From contig NZ_CP136521.1 of NCBI RefSeq assembly GCF_032814565.1, positions 3,842,596 to 3,906,595 on the forward strand: DNA of 64,000 bases. The letters are read 5' to 3'. The position numbers and the translations under genes are program-made. The notes below the pieces were generated by a model. It was not told the DNA's origin, did not search any database, and saw only the letters and a program-made list of their open reading frames with translations. This document shows positions 33,601 to 44,316 of this stretch, in pieces. This DNA comes from Hwangdonia lutea (GTDB lineage Bacteria > Bacteroidota > Bacteroidia > Flavobacteriales > Flavobacteriaceae). Every line of letters starts with the position of its first letter. Position 1 is the stretch's first letter.

Positions 33601-34680
33601 ATGAAGTTTAAAGTCCTTTTAATTATTATTTGCACTTATTGCCATGTACAGGCGCAAACCTCATATAAAGAGTATTTTGATGATGGTTCCGTAAAAATGG
33701 AAGGCGCAAAAAAAGATGGTTTGTTATCCGGCGAGATTAAGTATTATTACCCTTCCGGAAAGCTGAAATTTGTTGATTATTGCTACAAAGGAAAAAGGAC
33801 TGGAACTGGAAAAGAATACTACGAAAGTGGTCAATTGTCGGCATTGGTAAATTATAGAGATGATACATACCACGGCTTGTTTAAAACCTATCATGAAGAT
33901 GGAAGGCTAAAGACTAAAGTCAATTTTAACGAAGGAAAAAAAGTTGGAGAATTTATATCTTATCACAAAAACGGCAATCTAGAAAGTCAAGTAAATTATA
34001 ACGAAAACGGTAAAGCTCACGGCCAATACGTAGCCTATTACAATAATAAACAGCTTTTTGCCAAGTGCAATTATATAAACGGCAACATTGAAGGCGCATT
34101 AAACAGCTATTATTCAAACGGGCAATTGGCGCAAACCGCCACCTATAAAAACGGAAAAAAGCATGGTGTTTTAAATGAGTATTATCAAAGTGGAAAAGTA
34201 AAATTAAATTCCGCTTATAAAGATGATAAATTAGAAGAAGATTACTTGCTTTATTATGAAAACGGACAATTAAAAGTGAAAGCAAAAATGTCTTATGGCA
34301 TTCTTTTAACCCGATCTAGTTATTACGAAAACGGAGCTATGGAATCCGAAATAATAAAAGACAAAACTACTTCAGATTTTAACTGTACCTACTACCACCC
34401 TAGCGGGGAAATTTCTAGCGCAGGACAAACCTCAAGTTTTTCATATCTCAAAAAAATTGGCGAATGGGTATATTATCATACCAACAAAAAACTTTACAAA
34501 ACCGAATTGTATGGCGATTACGGAGGGCTTCAAGAGGTAATAAATTGTTTTGATGGAAAGGGCAATGCTTTGGATAAGGGAAGTTTTGTAAACGGCAATG
34601 GAAAGCTTAATGAATATGATATAAACGGAACACTTCTACAAACAAACTTGTATAAAGACGGAGCTATTGTTAAACAGTAA
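33601..34680 (+). CDS. secreted MORN/YwqK-repeat protein
   Basis: This 359-residue protein has a signal peptide (LLIIICTYCHVQAQ) and about ten repeats of the form Y-x-x-G-x-L-x-x-x-x-x-Y-x-x-G-K (YYESGQLSALVNY, YHEDGRLKTKVNF, YYSNGQLAQTATYKNGKKHG). Such repeats are annotated as YwqK antitoxin-like or MORN repeats, but here the protein is exported and no toxin gene is adjacent. A structural or binding role on the envelope is likelier. It lies 18 bp after the BstA-like gene. Confidence 0.82.
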   Translation: MKFKVLLIIICTYCHVQAQTSYKEYFDDGSVKMEGAKKDGLLSGEIKYYYPSGKLKFVDYCYKGKRTGTGKEYYESGQLSALVNYRDDTYHGLFKTYHEDGRLKTKVNFNEGKKVGEFISYHKNGNLESQVNYNENGKAHGQYVAYYNNKQLFAKCNYINGNIEGALNSYYSNGQLAQTATYKNGKKHGVLNEYYQSGKVKLNSAYKDDKLEEDYLLYYENGQLKVKAKMSYGILLTRSSYYENGAMESEIIKDKTTSDFNCTYYHPSGEISSAGQTSSFSYLKKIGEWVYYHTNKKLYKTELYGDYGGLQEVINCFDGKGNALDKGSFVNGNGKLNEYDINGTLLQTNLYKDGAIVKQ

Positions 34681-34692
34681 ATTTAATGCTTT

Positions 34693-35175
34693 TTGATTAG
34701 ACCTTTTCACATAAAAGATACCCAAGCCTTATTAGACATTTACAACTATTTTGTACTAAATACCATTGTAACGTTTGATATTGAACCTTTATCCATTGAA
34801 GCTTTTACTGAAAAAACAAAGACCATTAACAACACATATCCTTTTTTGGTTTTTGAAGAAAACAACGTTATTTTAGGTTATACCTACGGAAGCAAATGGC
34901 GACCCAAACCAGCTTACAACCACACGGTTGAATCTACAGTGTACGTTAAACATGACGCACACGGAAAAAAAATTGGAACAGAACTTTATACTGAATTACT
35001 TCGCCTATTAAAACAAGAAAACTACCATGTGGTTTTGGGCGGATTAACACTACCAAACGAAGCCAGCGTACAGCTACACGAAAAATTCGGTTTTAAACAA
35101 GTGGCCCACTTTAAAGAGGTTGGTTTAAAATTTAACCAATGGCTCGATGTGGGCTTTTGGCAGCTTAACTTTTAA
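34693..35175 (+). CDS. GNAT N-acetyltransferase, phosphinothricin-acetyltransferase-like
   Basis: The 160-residue enzyme uses TTG at 34693; no ATG gives the conserved N-terminus IRPFHIKDTQALLDIYN. It has the PAT/MddA pattern: TYGSKWRPKPAYNHTVESTVYV, the acetyl-CoA loop HDAHGKKIGTELY, and NEASVQLHEKFGFKQVAHF. Known relatives acetylate methionine sulfone, sulfoximine or similar amino acids. It starts 12 bp after the YwqK-like gene. Confidence 0.86.
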   Translation: MIRPFHIKDTQALLDIYNYFVLNTIVTFDIEPLSIEAFTEKTKTINNTYPFLVFEENNVILGYTYGSKWRPKPAYNHTVESTVYVKHDAHGKKIGTELYTELLRLLKQENYHVVLGGLTLPNEASVQLHEKFGFKQVAHFKEVGLKFNQWLDVGFWQLNF

Positions 35176-35202
35176 AACCCAAATACGGCATTAAACGCCC
35201 AC

Positions 35203-35226
35203 TAGGTTGATTTATAATACAACCTA
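35203..35226. terminator. weak hairpin between convergent genes
   Basis: TAGGTTG (35203–35209) and CAACCTA (35220–35226) form a 7 bp stem around a 10-base AT loop between the convergent acetyltransferase gene and yidC. The following bases are AT-rich but not a strong T-run. Confidence 0.45.
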
Positions 35227-35231
35227 ATTAA

Positions 35232-37130
35232 TTATTTGCGTTTCTGCTGTGCTTGTTTTTGCTTTTCGGCTTGCTCCATCATTTCAGCCATTTTTTTCTG
35301 AAAACGACCTTGTTTTTTTGGCTTCTTTTTGTTCTCCTGAATTTGAGCATGTATTTTGTCTTCGTCAAGAATATAATTCTTAATTACCAATATAATACCG
35401 ATACTAATCAAGTTAGAAATAAAGTAATATAAACTTAAGCCCGATGCGTAATTATTAAAGAAAAAGAGCATCATTATTGGCGAAAAGTACATCATATACT
35501 TCATCATTTTAGCCATATCCGGCATACCTTCTTGCTGCGGCTGCGATTGCATATTTTGCCCTGTGGTTAAACGCATATAAAAGAATATTGCTACAGATGC
35601 CAATATGGGGAATAAACTAACATGATCGCCATAAAATGGAATGTGAAATGGCAATTCTGCAATGGTATCGTAGGACGATAAATCTTCTACCCAAAGGAAA
35701 CTCTTTTGACGTAAATCGAATGCCGACGGGAAAAATTGGAACAAGGCATAAAACACCGGTAATTGTATTAGTGCCGGCATACAGCCAGCCATAGGGCTTG
35801 CTCCTGCTTTGGTTTGCAGTGCCAAGGTTTCCTGCTGCGCCTTCACCTTATTGTTTTTATGCTTTTCGCGAATAGCATCCAATTCTGGTTTTAGAATTTT
35901 CAGTTTGGCTTGCGATAAAAACTGCTTGTATTGTACAAACGACAATAGTAATTTGATTAAAATCGTCATAACAATAATCGCTATTCCGTAAGGTAAAAAG
36001 CTTCCTAAAAATGCGAATAAAGGAATAAATAGGTAACGGTTAATCCAACCAAAAATACCCCAACCCAATGGCACAATTTCATCTAAATTTCTGCCATAGC
36101 TATGTAATATTTTATAATCGCTCGGGCCAAAATACCAATCCATACTTTTATTTAATTCGCCACCACTAAGTTCTAAAGGTAATGAGGCAGAAAAAGCCTT
36201 GGTATAAACGGTATCAACCGCTTCATCCTGCACTAAATTTTGAGACGTGAATTTACCTGTTTTAAAAGGCGAATCGGCTAATAATATCGAGGTGAAGAAA
36301 TGCTGTTTAAAAGCTACATAAGTAACATCTTCAGCGGTATCTTCAGTGTTTTCCTGTTGCCCTAAATAATCATCTTTTCCATCTTCATATTCAAAAACAA
36401 CTTCAGTATATCTATTTTCATACGAAATACTTTTCGCATGGCGATAGGTTTTTAAATTCCAATCTAAATTCACGGCTTGCGAACTGTTGATAACATCACT
36501 CAATCCTTGGGAACGAACGGTGAAATCCATCATATAATCGCCTTCTTTAATCTCGTAACGGTATTCTAAAAATTTAGATTCGGATACTTTAAGTTTCATT
36601 GAAACCACAGTAACATCACCGTTTTTGGTAACCGTTGGTTCAAAATATAAATCTTTGGTATTTAAGATCCTACTATCGGTTGTTCCGAAATTTATATTGA
36701 AAACTGCATTATTGTCTTTTATTAAATAGATGGGAACCGAATCGAAATTTACAAAATTCTTTAATTTAACTTCCGAAAGATAACCGCCTTTATTGCTAAA
36801 TTTTAGAGCCAATAAATCGCTTTCAACAACAGTTTCACCATCAGACACTTTAGCTGCAGAATATGCAAAAGCTCCTAATTTATTCTGTAGATTGATTAAT
36901 TTTAAAGAATCTGAAACCGTTGGTGTTGCAAAATCTTCAGCAGTTGTTACCTTGGTTTCATCTAATGATTCTTTAGCCTTTTTTTCAGCTTCAATTTGTT
37001 CCTGTTTTGCTTTTTCCTGCGCTTCTAGCTCTTCTGGTGTTGGTTGGTTCTGCCAAAGCCAAAATATCATTATTCCAAAAATAAGCACGAAACCTATTAC
37101 CGAATTAAGGTCTATTTTTTTTTCTTCCAT
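35232..37130 (-). CDS. yidC: membrane protein insertase YidC
   Basis: The protein has 632 residues from the ATG at 37130 (EEKKIDLNSVIGFVLIFGI), the usual Bacteroidota N-terminus. An ATG 10 codons upstream is less likely. A first membrane helix is followed by a large periplasmic beta domain (about 40–340) and the conserved five-helix core (SFVQYKQFLSQAKLKILKPE, GCMPALIQLPVFYALFQFF). The C-terminal tail is rich in Lys and Gln, as is usual for ribosome contact. It inserts proteins into the inner membrane with or without SecYEG. It follows pyrG. Confidence 0.95.
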   Translation of the reverse strand: MEEKKIDLNSVIGFVLIFGIMIFWLWQNQPTPEELEAQEKAKQEQIEAEKKAKESLDETKVTTAEDFATPTVSDSLKLINLQNKLGAFAYSAAKVSDGETVVESDLLALKFSNKGGYLSEVKLKNFVNFDSVPIYLIKDNNAVFNINFGTTDSRILNTKDLYFEPTVTKNGDVTVVSMKLKVSESKFLEYRYEIKEGDYMMDFTVRSQGLSDVINSSQAVNLDWNLKTYRHAKSISYENRYTEVVFEYEDGKDDYLGQQENTEDTAEDVTYVAFKQHFFTSILLADSPFKTGKFTSQNLVQDEAVDTVYTKAFSASLPLELSGGELNKSMDWYFGPSDYKILHSYGRNLDEIVPLGWGIFGWINRYLFIPLFAFLGSFLPYGIAIIVMTILIKLLLSFVQYKQFLSQAKLKILKPELDAIREKHKNNKVKAQQETLALQTKAGASPMAGCMPALIQLPVFYALFQFFPSAFDLRQKSFLWVEDLSSYDTIAELPFHIPFYGDHVSLFPILASVAIFFYMRLTTGQNMQSQPQQEGMPDMAKMMKYMMYFSPIMMLFFFNNYASGLSLYYFISNLISIGIILVIKNYILDEDKIHAQIQENKKKPKKQGRFQKKMAEMMEQAEKQKQAQQKRK

Positions 37131-37143
37131 GTAATCAAATTTT

Positions 37144-37176
37144 AGACCTGAGAGGTTCAATTAACCTGTCAGGTCT
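37144..37176. repeat. degenerate GACCTGTCAGGT palindrome
   Basis: AGACCTGAGAGGTT (37144–37157) and AACCTGTCAGGTCT (37163–37176) pair in 12 of 14 positions. It is a relative of the perfect copy at 44266–44298, located between pyrG and yidC. Confidence 0.7.
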
Positions 37177-37210
37177 TTATAAATTTATCTAATCAATAAA
37201 CTATCCAATT

Positions 37211-38860
<1,650 letters not shown>

Positions 38861-38871
38861 TTAAACGCAGG

Positions 38872-38879
38872 CAAATTTA
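38872..38879 (-). promoter_or_regulatory. putative pyrG promoter box
   Basis: On the minus strand TAAATTTG matches TAnnTTTG and lies 20 bp before the pyrG ATG at 38851. No strong -33 TTG is seen. Confidence 0.5.
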
Positions 38880-38983
38880 CAAAATTAAAATAGTTATTGA
38901 CGAATTGTTTTTTAGTTATTTAAAGGGTAGTTGTTAACAATATGATTCTGGTTATTTTAGGTCAGTTTTTATGGCCTAAAACA

Positions 38984-39015
38984 AAAAAAATCCAGCAAAA
39001 CGCTGGATTTTCTAT
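38984..39015 (-). terminator. intrinsic terminator of the two-component operon
   Basis: AAAATCCAGC (38987–38996) and GCTGGATTTT (39002–39011) form a 10 bp stem. On the minus strand it is followed by a T-run (the A-run at 38981–38990). It lies 25 bp behind the response-regulator stop. Confidence 0.88.
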
Positions 39016-39035
39016 ATCAATAAAATTTTAATTAT

Positions 39036-39740
39036 CTAATTATTCACAACCAACCTAAAACCTTCTCCGTGAATGTTTAGTATTTCTACCTTATCGTCTA
39101 GCTTTAAATACTTGCGCAGTTTTGCAATATAAACATCCATACTACGCGAGGTAAAGTAATTATCGTCGCGCCAAATTTTGGTAAGTGCTAATTCCCGTGG
39201 CATTAAATCGTTTTCGTGTAGGGCCAACAAACGCAGCAATTCGTTTTCTTTGGGTGATAGTTTAATGGGGTCGCCGCCATTATAGCGCAAAAATCGTAAT
39301 TTAGAATTTAGGTCGAAATTTCCAATTTTAAATTCAAATTGTTTGCTGTCAGAAATGGTTTCGGTGGCTTTACGTTGCATGATTGCTTTTATTTTCATTA
39401 AAAGCACTTCGCTATCAAAAGGTTTGTTTAAATAATCGTCTGCCCCAACTTTATAGCCTTTTAAAACGTCTTCTTTCATAGCCTTTGCCGTTAGGAAAAC
39501 TATAGGAACATCGGTGTTTTTTTCGCGAATTTCCTTGGCTAAGGTAAAGCCATCTTTATACGGCATCATAACGTCGAGAATGCACAAATCGAAATCGTCT
39601 TTCTTAAACTTTTCGAAGCCTTCCATACCGTTTTTAGCATGAACCACATCGTAATCATTCATCATTAAATAATCCTTAAGAACCGTACCGAAATTGGGGT
39701 CGTCCTCTACTAATAAAATTCTCTTTTTTTGCTCTTCCAT
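39036..39740 (-). CDS. OmpR/PhoB-type response regulator (RprY-like)
   Basis: This 234-residue protein has a receiver domain at 1–120 with the acidic pocket ED13-D14, phospho-acceptor Asp56 (CILDVMMPYKDGF), Thr84 and Lys106 (YLNKPF). A winged-helix DNA-binding domain follows at about 135–232 (LSPKENELLRLLALHEN ... RSMDVYIAKLRKYL). It lies 2 bp after its kinase gene, so it is phosphorylated by that kinase. The target genes are unknown; RprXY-like systems of Bacteroidota respond to envelope stress. Confidence 0.93.
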   Translation of the reverse strand: MEEQKKRILLVEDDPNFGTVLKDYLMMNDYDVVHAKNGMEGFEKFKKDDFDLCILDVMMPYKDGFTLAKEIREKNTDVPIVFLTAKAMKEDVLKGYKVGADDYLNKPFDSEVLLMKIKAIMQRKATETISDSKQFEFKIGNFDLNSKLRFLRYNGGDPIKLSPKENELLRLLALHENDLMPRELALTKIWRDDNYFTSRSMDVYIAKLRKYLKLDDKVEILNIHGEGFRLVVNN

Positions 39741-39742
39741 GT

Positions 39743-41317
39743 TTATGTTATTATAGGTAGCTTAATTATAAATGTGCTTCCTTTTCCTTTTTCACTTTCA
39801 ACCGTTACATAACCTTGATGGTCATCAACGATTCGTTTTACATATGCCAAGCCTAATCCGTGGCCTTTAACATTATGTATGTTTCCGGTGTGCTCTCTAT
39901 AAAACTTTTCGAACACACGTTTTAGGGCGGCTTTACTCATGCCGCTGCCATAATCTTTTATTTTTAATAAAATATTGGTTCCAATATTTTCTGTATATAC
40001 TTCAATTTTTAACTTATCTGGAGAATACTTAATGGCATTATCCAGTATGTTTACTATAACATTGGTAAAATGCATTTCGCTTGCTAAAACCGATGATTTT
40101 TCGGCATCAAAATGCGTCGTAATCGTTCCATTTCTATCCTCAATTAAAAGTTGCACATGCGTTATGGCATCTTCTATTAGGTCGTGCAACTCCACTCTAT
40201 CCTTACTAATGTTAAGCTCGTTTTTTTCTAGTTTAGATATTCTTAAAACGTTTTCAACCTGCGCATGCATACGCTTGTTTTCCTCCTTAATCATGTTAAG
40301 ATAGCGAATTACTTTCTCTTTATCTTCTATAATTTTGGGGTTTCTTATAGAGTCTAAAGCTAAATTAATGGTTGCTATCGGTGTTTTAAACTCATGCGTC
40401 ATATTATTGATGAAATCCGTTTTAATTTCGGATATTTTACGCTGCTTAACCAATTGGTACAAAGCACTTGAATATGCCAAAATAATAATAGACGTGAATA
40501 TTATCGACAGAAATATCATGCCCATAATTGATGATAAAATAAACTTTTCATCATCTGGAAAATTCACTAAAAGCTTATAACTGCTTTGGTTGTTTTCGTT
40601 TGGAAAAATGGGTACGCTAAGTGTTGATGCATCTTTTTTTTCAAAGCCTTCGCTATGCACTTTTGTGGCCAAACCGTTACTATAAATGGCAAATTCAAAA
40701 TCAATATCAATATTGTCTGCCTGAAGTTTACTTGCTAGCAGCTTTTTAATTTCATCTGCTGCAACCCTTTTGTGTACAGGTTGTCTTGACAACATAGCCT
40801 TAAAACTTTTTTCTAGACTGCTTTTTTGAGCCTCGGCTATACTACCGCTTTGGATAATATTTAATATAGGACTTTGTGAAATATCTTTATCTGAAAAATC
40901 GGTATCATTATAAACTTCTATTTGGGATCTGCCAATAATGTTTTGAACGTTAATACTATCTAAACCAATGTCAAAGAGCGATGAAGACAGTTTATAGTTC
41001 TCTTCTAAAACTCCACTTCTATAAATAAGTGTTTCTTTGGTATTGTTGTTTTGTTGGTAAATAAATAATTGAGAAACTGCTGCCGAATCGCTTTTTTTCT
41101 CTTTATCTAATTTTTGATACCTCCTAAAATGTCTTTCAAATTCGTCATCCCCAATCTTGTTCGAAACGGCATATAATGCGCTTGTAACACTAGATTTAAA
41201 ACGCTTTTTTTCATTATCTACAGAATCTTTTATATAATAAGCTTGTACGAATATGATACCTATAAGTGACATACTCATTAAAAGTACCAACAGGATGAAT
41301 ATCTTTTTGCTCATCAT
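39743..41317 (-). CDS. membrane sensor histidine kinase (RprX-like)
   Basis: The 524-residue kinase has membrane helices at about 6–28 and 262–286 enclosing a ~230-residue periplasmic sensor region. The dimerisation/phosphoacceptor domain carries His308 in NNMTHEFKTPIATI. The ATPase domain shows NILDNAIKYSPDK, IKDYGSGM, and HGLGLAYVKRIVDDHQG. It is the first gene of the operon with the response regulator. Inverted TTTTAACATTT repeats lie just upstream. Confidence 0.93.
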   Translation of the reverse strand: MMSKKIFILLVLLMSMSLIGIIFVQAYYIKDSVDNEKKRFKSSVTSALYAVSNKIGDDEFERHFRRYQKLDKEKKSDSAAVSQLFIYQQNNNTKETLIYRSGVLEENYKLSSSLFDIGLDSINVQNIIGRSQIEVYNDTDFSDKDISQSPILNIIQSGSIAEAQKSSLEKSFKAMLSRQPVHKRVAADEIKKLLASKLQADNIDIDFEFAIYSNGLATKVHSEGFEKKDASTLSVPIFPNENNQSSYKLLVNFPDDEKFILSSIMGMIFLSIIFTSIIILAYSSALYQLVKQRKISEIKTDFINNMTHEFKTPIATINLALDSIRNPKIIEDKEKVIRYLNMIKEENKRMHAQVENVLRISKLEKNELNISKDRVELHDLIEDAITHVQLLIEDRNGTITTHFDAEKSSVLASEMHFTNVIVNILDNAIKYSPDKLKIEVYTENIGTNILLKIKDYGSGMSKAALKRVFEKFYREHTGNIHNVKGHGLGLAYVKRIVDDHQGYVTVESEKGKGSTFIIKLPIIT

Positions 41318-41329
41318 TCAAAATTAACA

Positions 41330-41383
41330 TTTTAACATTTAATGCTCTTATCATTTAACCTTACATTAACAAAAATGTTAAAA
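41330..41383. promoter_or_regulatory. inverted repeat upstream of the sensor kinase gene
   Basis: TTTTAACATTT (41330–41340) and AAATGTTAAAA (41373–41383) are exact inverted copies 32 bp apart, filling the gap between coaE and the kinase start. They could bind a dimeric regulator such as the operon's own response regulator, or form a hairpin. Confidence 0.35.
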
Positions 41384-41391
41384 TTTAGAGA

Positions 41392-41979
41392 TTATTTACA
41401 TTTTTTTAGAATTTGCTCGTGTATTTTAAGCACCTGTTTTTCAGTGTCTTCAAGCAAGATGTTACGGATTACAAAATCGGAATGTTTCACTTTTTCTTCG
41501 TCGCTCCATTGATTTTTCATAATAGCTTTAATTTTATCCTTTGTCGTATTATCGCGCTTAAGCAAACGCTCGAACCTTAATTCCAAAGGAGCAGTAACCG
41601 TAATAACCAAATCGCAGTGTTTGTGGCCACCGTTTTCAAACAAAATAGCGACTTCTTTTATAACATAGGGCGCATCTTGTTTCAATGCCCATTTTGTAAA
41701 ATGCTTTGCGACTCTGGGGTGCACAATAGCATTCATTTTTTCCAAATAACTATTATCGTTAAAAATAATATTGGCTATAAACGGCTTGTTTAAGACGTTG
41801 TTAAGGTAGGCTTTGTCTCCAAAAAGCTGAATGAGTTTACGTTTTATAATTTTAGATTTATGCATTAACTTTTTAGCCTCATCATCGGCAATATAAACGG
41901 GTACATCTAAGGCCATAAACGCCTTAGCCACCGTTGTTTTGCCACTACCAATACCGCCTGTGAGTCCTACTACCGTCAT
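41392..41979 (-). CDS. coaE: dephospho-CoA kinase
   Basis: This 195-residue P-loop kinase phosphorylates dephospho-CoA, the last step of coenzyme A synthesis. The Walker A motif GGIGSGKTTVAK spans 8–19, followed by VYIADDEAKKLM. The conserved HPRV (INAIVHPRVAKHF) and a lid RLLKRDNTTKDKI are present. Its start overlaps the YbbR gene stop by 4 bases. Confidence 0.94.
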   Translation of the reverse strand: MTVVGLTGGIGSGKTTVAKAFMALDVPVYIADDEAKKLMHKSKIIKRKLIQLFGDKAYLNNVLNKPFIANIIFNDNSYLEKMNAIVHPRVAKHFTKWALKQDAPYVIKEVAILFENGGHKHCDLVITVTAPLELRFERLLKRDNTTKDKIKAIMKNQWSDEEKVKHSDFVIRNILLEDTEKQVLKIHEQILKKCK

Positions 41980-42941
41980 TCTGTTATTATAAATTCAATG
42001 TGTTGTTGATTAATTTTTACGTGTTTTACGGTTTCCGGAAACTTTGTTAATTCGGGCAACAAAAAGGATTGATTATTAGTGGTTTTGCTAAAATCGCACT
42101 CTACCTTAAAATCTTTTGCGCTTATGGTTTTAAAATTATTTAAACTGGTATAATAAGTAACGTTTACGGTTTTAGGAAAGTATTTAATCGTTTTATTGTT
42201 AGGGATATTTTTTATGCTTATGGGTAATTTTAAGGTGCCTTCGGTAAATTTTTCAACGGTTGCTGTTAAACTTACCGTATTATCTGAAAATGTTAAATCC
42301 TTGCTGTTTTTGGGTAATTTTAATTGGATCACTTTTTTAATATCAGATTTCACATCGGTTAATTTTATTGGATTGGTTTCAACACTATCTATTTGGGTAA
42401 CCAAAACATTTGGGCCAATTACCTCTATGGAATCCGGTGTAATTTTAAAAGGTTCTGAAACATCAAATCCCTGACTGTAATTTATATCAGCATTTAAAAT
42501 TATCGGCACTTTTTTTACCAAATTCACATCAAACCGAAACCGCAGTGTGTCGGGAGTAATATTTAGCAACTCAACCTGTTTTCCAAATTGTGTGCTTTCC
42601 AATAAATAAGCTTTGGATTTGCTCCAAATAAAAGTGGAATCTATTTTATCGACATCCTTAACAAAATCAATGGCAATTTTAGGCTTATTAAAATAATACG
42701 TAAGCCATTTAAACCCGTGGGTTTTAAGCGTAATATTTAGCTTTGCGCTCGAATCGTTTAAAATAACGTTTTCTTGTGGCACATTAATTTTATCAATATT
42801 AAAAACGACCGTATTCGTGTACTCTTTTGATAATTTTGTGAGTATTAATATGATAAACGCAAAAAACAAAAACAAAAAGAACACGTTTATTTTTCTTGTT
42901 TTTATTGACGTTTTAATATCTGATTTTATTTTTTTTATCAT
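41976..42941 (-). CDS. YbbR-like domain protein (CdaR family)
   Basis: The 321-residue protein has one N-terminal membrane helix (NVFFLFLFFAFIILIL) and beta-rich YbbR-type repeats outside the membrane (for example PDSIEVIGPNVLVTQIDSVE). In Firmicutes, YbbR proteins regulate the diadenylate cyclase CdaA; no cyclase gene is adjacent here. It overlaps the genes on both sides by 4 bases (GT2 upstream, coaE downstream), showing a tight operon. Confidence 0.8.
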   Translation of the reverse strand: MIKKIKSDIKTSIKTRKINVFFLFLFFAFIILILTKLSKEYTNTVVFNIDKINVPQENVILNDSSAKLNITLKTHGFKWLTYYFNKPKIAIDFVKDVDKIDSTFIWSKSKAYLLESTQFGKQVELLNITPDTLRFRFDVNLVKKVPIILNADINYSQGFDVSEPFKITPDSIEVIGPNVLVTQIDSVETNPIKLTDVKSDIKKVIQLKLPKNSKDLTFSDNTVSLTATVEKFTEGTLKLPISIKNIPNNKTIKYFPKTVNVTYYTSLNNFKTISAKDFKVECDFSKTTNNQSFLLPELTKFPETVKHVKINQQHIEFIITE

Positions 42942-43945
42942 TTTGCTTTAAAGAATAATTCAGGAAAATGCGTTTCTGGATTCTTTTTTAAAACATTTAC
43001 AACCCAATTAGACTCCAAAAAACCCAGACCATATCCCATAAATTGCACCAATATTGCCAAAATAGACATTGAGGCTACTATTAAATTTTTGGTTGAAAAT
43101 AATGCCACTAAAAAAGCCACCAAAAAATACAAAAGATAACCAAGAAACAACCAATTAACTCCCAAAATTATAAGTAAAATAGATACGTCCAAACCTATAA
43201 TAAATATAGTAGGAAACCAATACGTTATTTTTTTGGTTGAAGGGTGCCACCTATTTAAAATAGGACGAACCAACCCAAATTTATAAACTTGTTTATAAAA
43301 CTTGCGCCAAGAAATTCGGCGTTTATGATACACAAAAGCCTCGGGAATCAATTTGGTTTTAAAACCCAATTGCCATAAACGAATAGACAAATCGGGGTCT
43401 TCTCCCGGGTGAATACGCCCAAAACCTTTTGAGGCTAAAAAAGCTTCCTTTGATATGCCCATGTTAAAGCTGCGTGGTTGAAAGGTATCTACACTGTTTT
43501 TGTGCCCTCGAATGCCTCCGGTTGTAATAAACGACGTCATTGAAAAATCAATAGCCTTTTGCAAATTTGTAAACGATTTGTGCGCGGCATCCGGCCCGCC
43601 AAAACAATCTACATAATGGGCATTTAAACTTTTTTCTACTTCGTTTAAATAGTTTTTGGGCAGAATACAATCGGAGTCCAAAATAATAAAATAGTTGCCT
43701 TTAGCGTGTTGCATGCCAAAATTTCGAGAATCGCCGGGACCTGAATTTTCTTTGAAGAAATAAGCGATATCCAGTTTGTCTTTATACCTATCAACCACGG
43801 GTTTTGATGTGATACTTGAGCCATCTTCTACTATAACTATCTCGTATTTTGTCATGGTATCCAGTTCAACAAAACTTTGTAAAAGCTCGTCTGTTTCGTC
43901 GGGGCGGTTATAAACCGGAATGATAAATGAAAACTTTAATGGCAT
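42938..43945 (-). CDS. family 2 glycosyltransferase with C-terminal membrane helices
   Basis: The 335-residue protein has a GT-A domain (FIIPVYNRPDETDELL at 6–21, DSD motif in FIILDSDCILP near 92) and a C-terminal region with hydrophobic segments at about 255–285 and 290–320. The ED-like motif GRIHPGEDPDLSIRLW and the KRRISWRKFYKQ stretch fit the GT2 family. It probably adds a sugar to a lipid or polysaccharide at the inner membrane. It leads the operon GT2–YbbR–coaE. Confidence 0.87.
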   Translation of the reverse strand: MPLKFSFIIPVYNRPDETDELLQSFVELDTMTKYEIVIVEDGSSITSKPVVDRYKDKLDIAYFFKENSGPGDSRNFGMQHAKGNYFIILDSDCILPKNYLNEVEKSLNAHYVDCFGGPDAAHKSFTNLQKAIDFSMTSFITTGGIRGHKNSVDTFQPRSFNMGISKEAFLASKGFGRIHPGEDPDLSIRLWQLGFKTKLIPEAFVYHKRRISWRKFYKQVYKFGLVRPILNRWHPSTKKITYWFPTIFIIGLDVSILLIILGVNWLFLGYLLYFLVAFLVALFSTKNLIVASMSILAILVQFMGYGLGFLESNWVVNVLKKNPETHFPELFFKAK

Positions 43946-44027
43946 ATCACAAATGTAATTAATCCTATTACAATAATTGGCAAATTTATAATTGCTTTTG
44001 GGCTAATTACTGCTTTTGGCAAATAGG

Positions 44028-44164
44028 TGCGGGAGCGATAGAAGCGGCATCCTTTTGTTTTGCTTTAATTTAAAAAAGACTTAAAAAAACAACACTGCAC
44101 TTGCTTCTGTGTTTCTGCCTACGGAGGAATGGCAAAAAACAAAAGATACAGCGGATAGCGCGGT
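44028..44164 (+). repeat. composite dispersed element, copy D (degenerate)
   Basis: GTGCGGGAGCGATAGAAGCG with GCATCCTTTTGTTTTGC at the left and CAAAAGATACAGCGGATAGC at the right. It keeps the paired TTTTG/CAAAA flanks and the GCGGCATCC and AGCGGA modules of copies A and C but has lost the terminal hairpin. The inner part is unrelated to copies A–C. Confidence 0.68.
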
Positions 44165-44265
44165 TTTTATATTGTTCTAAACCACCTAACAGCTACTAGC
44201 TGTTCTCCTTTTAATTTCAAATGTAAAAACCCGCCATAAAAACAAAAATGGTAGTTCGATAAAAA

Positions 44266-44304
44266 AGACCTGTCAGGTTTTAAAAACCTGACAGGTCTAA
44301 ACAT
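44266..44304 (-). terminator. fabI terminator made of the GACCTGTCAGGT palindrome
   Basis: AGACCTGTCAGGTTTT (44266–44281) and AAAACCTGACAGGTCT (44283–44298) form a perfect 16 bp stem, 18 bp behind the fabI stop. On the minus strand it is followed by T residues (the A-run at 44261–44266). A related degenerate copy is at 37144–37176. Confidence 0.85.
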
Positions 44305-44316
44305 ATATAAAATTAT

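Larger units (their letters stand above)
43946..44316. other. 371 bp intergenic stretch with repeats and a terminator
   Basis: Between the glycosyltransferase and fabI there is no gene. It contains copy D of the composite dispersed element (44028–44164) and the long palindrome at 44266–44298 that acts as the fabI terminator. Confidence 0.7.

Noticed and set aside
33601..34680. Toxin–antitoxin system suggested by YwqK naming
   Set aside because: The protein has a signal peptide and no toxin gene is adjacent. The repeats alone do not support an antitoxin role.
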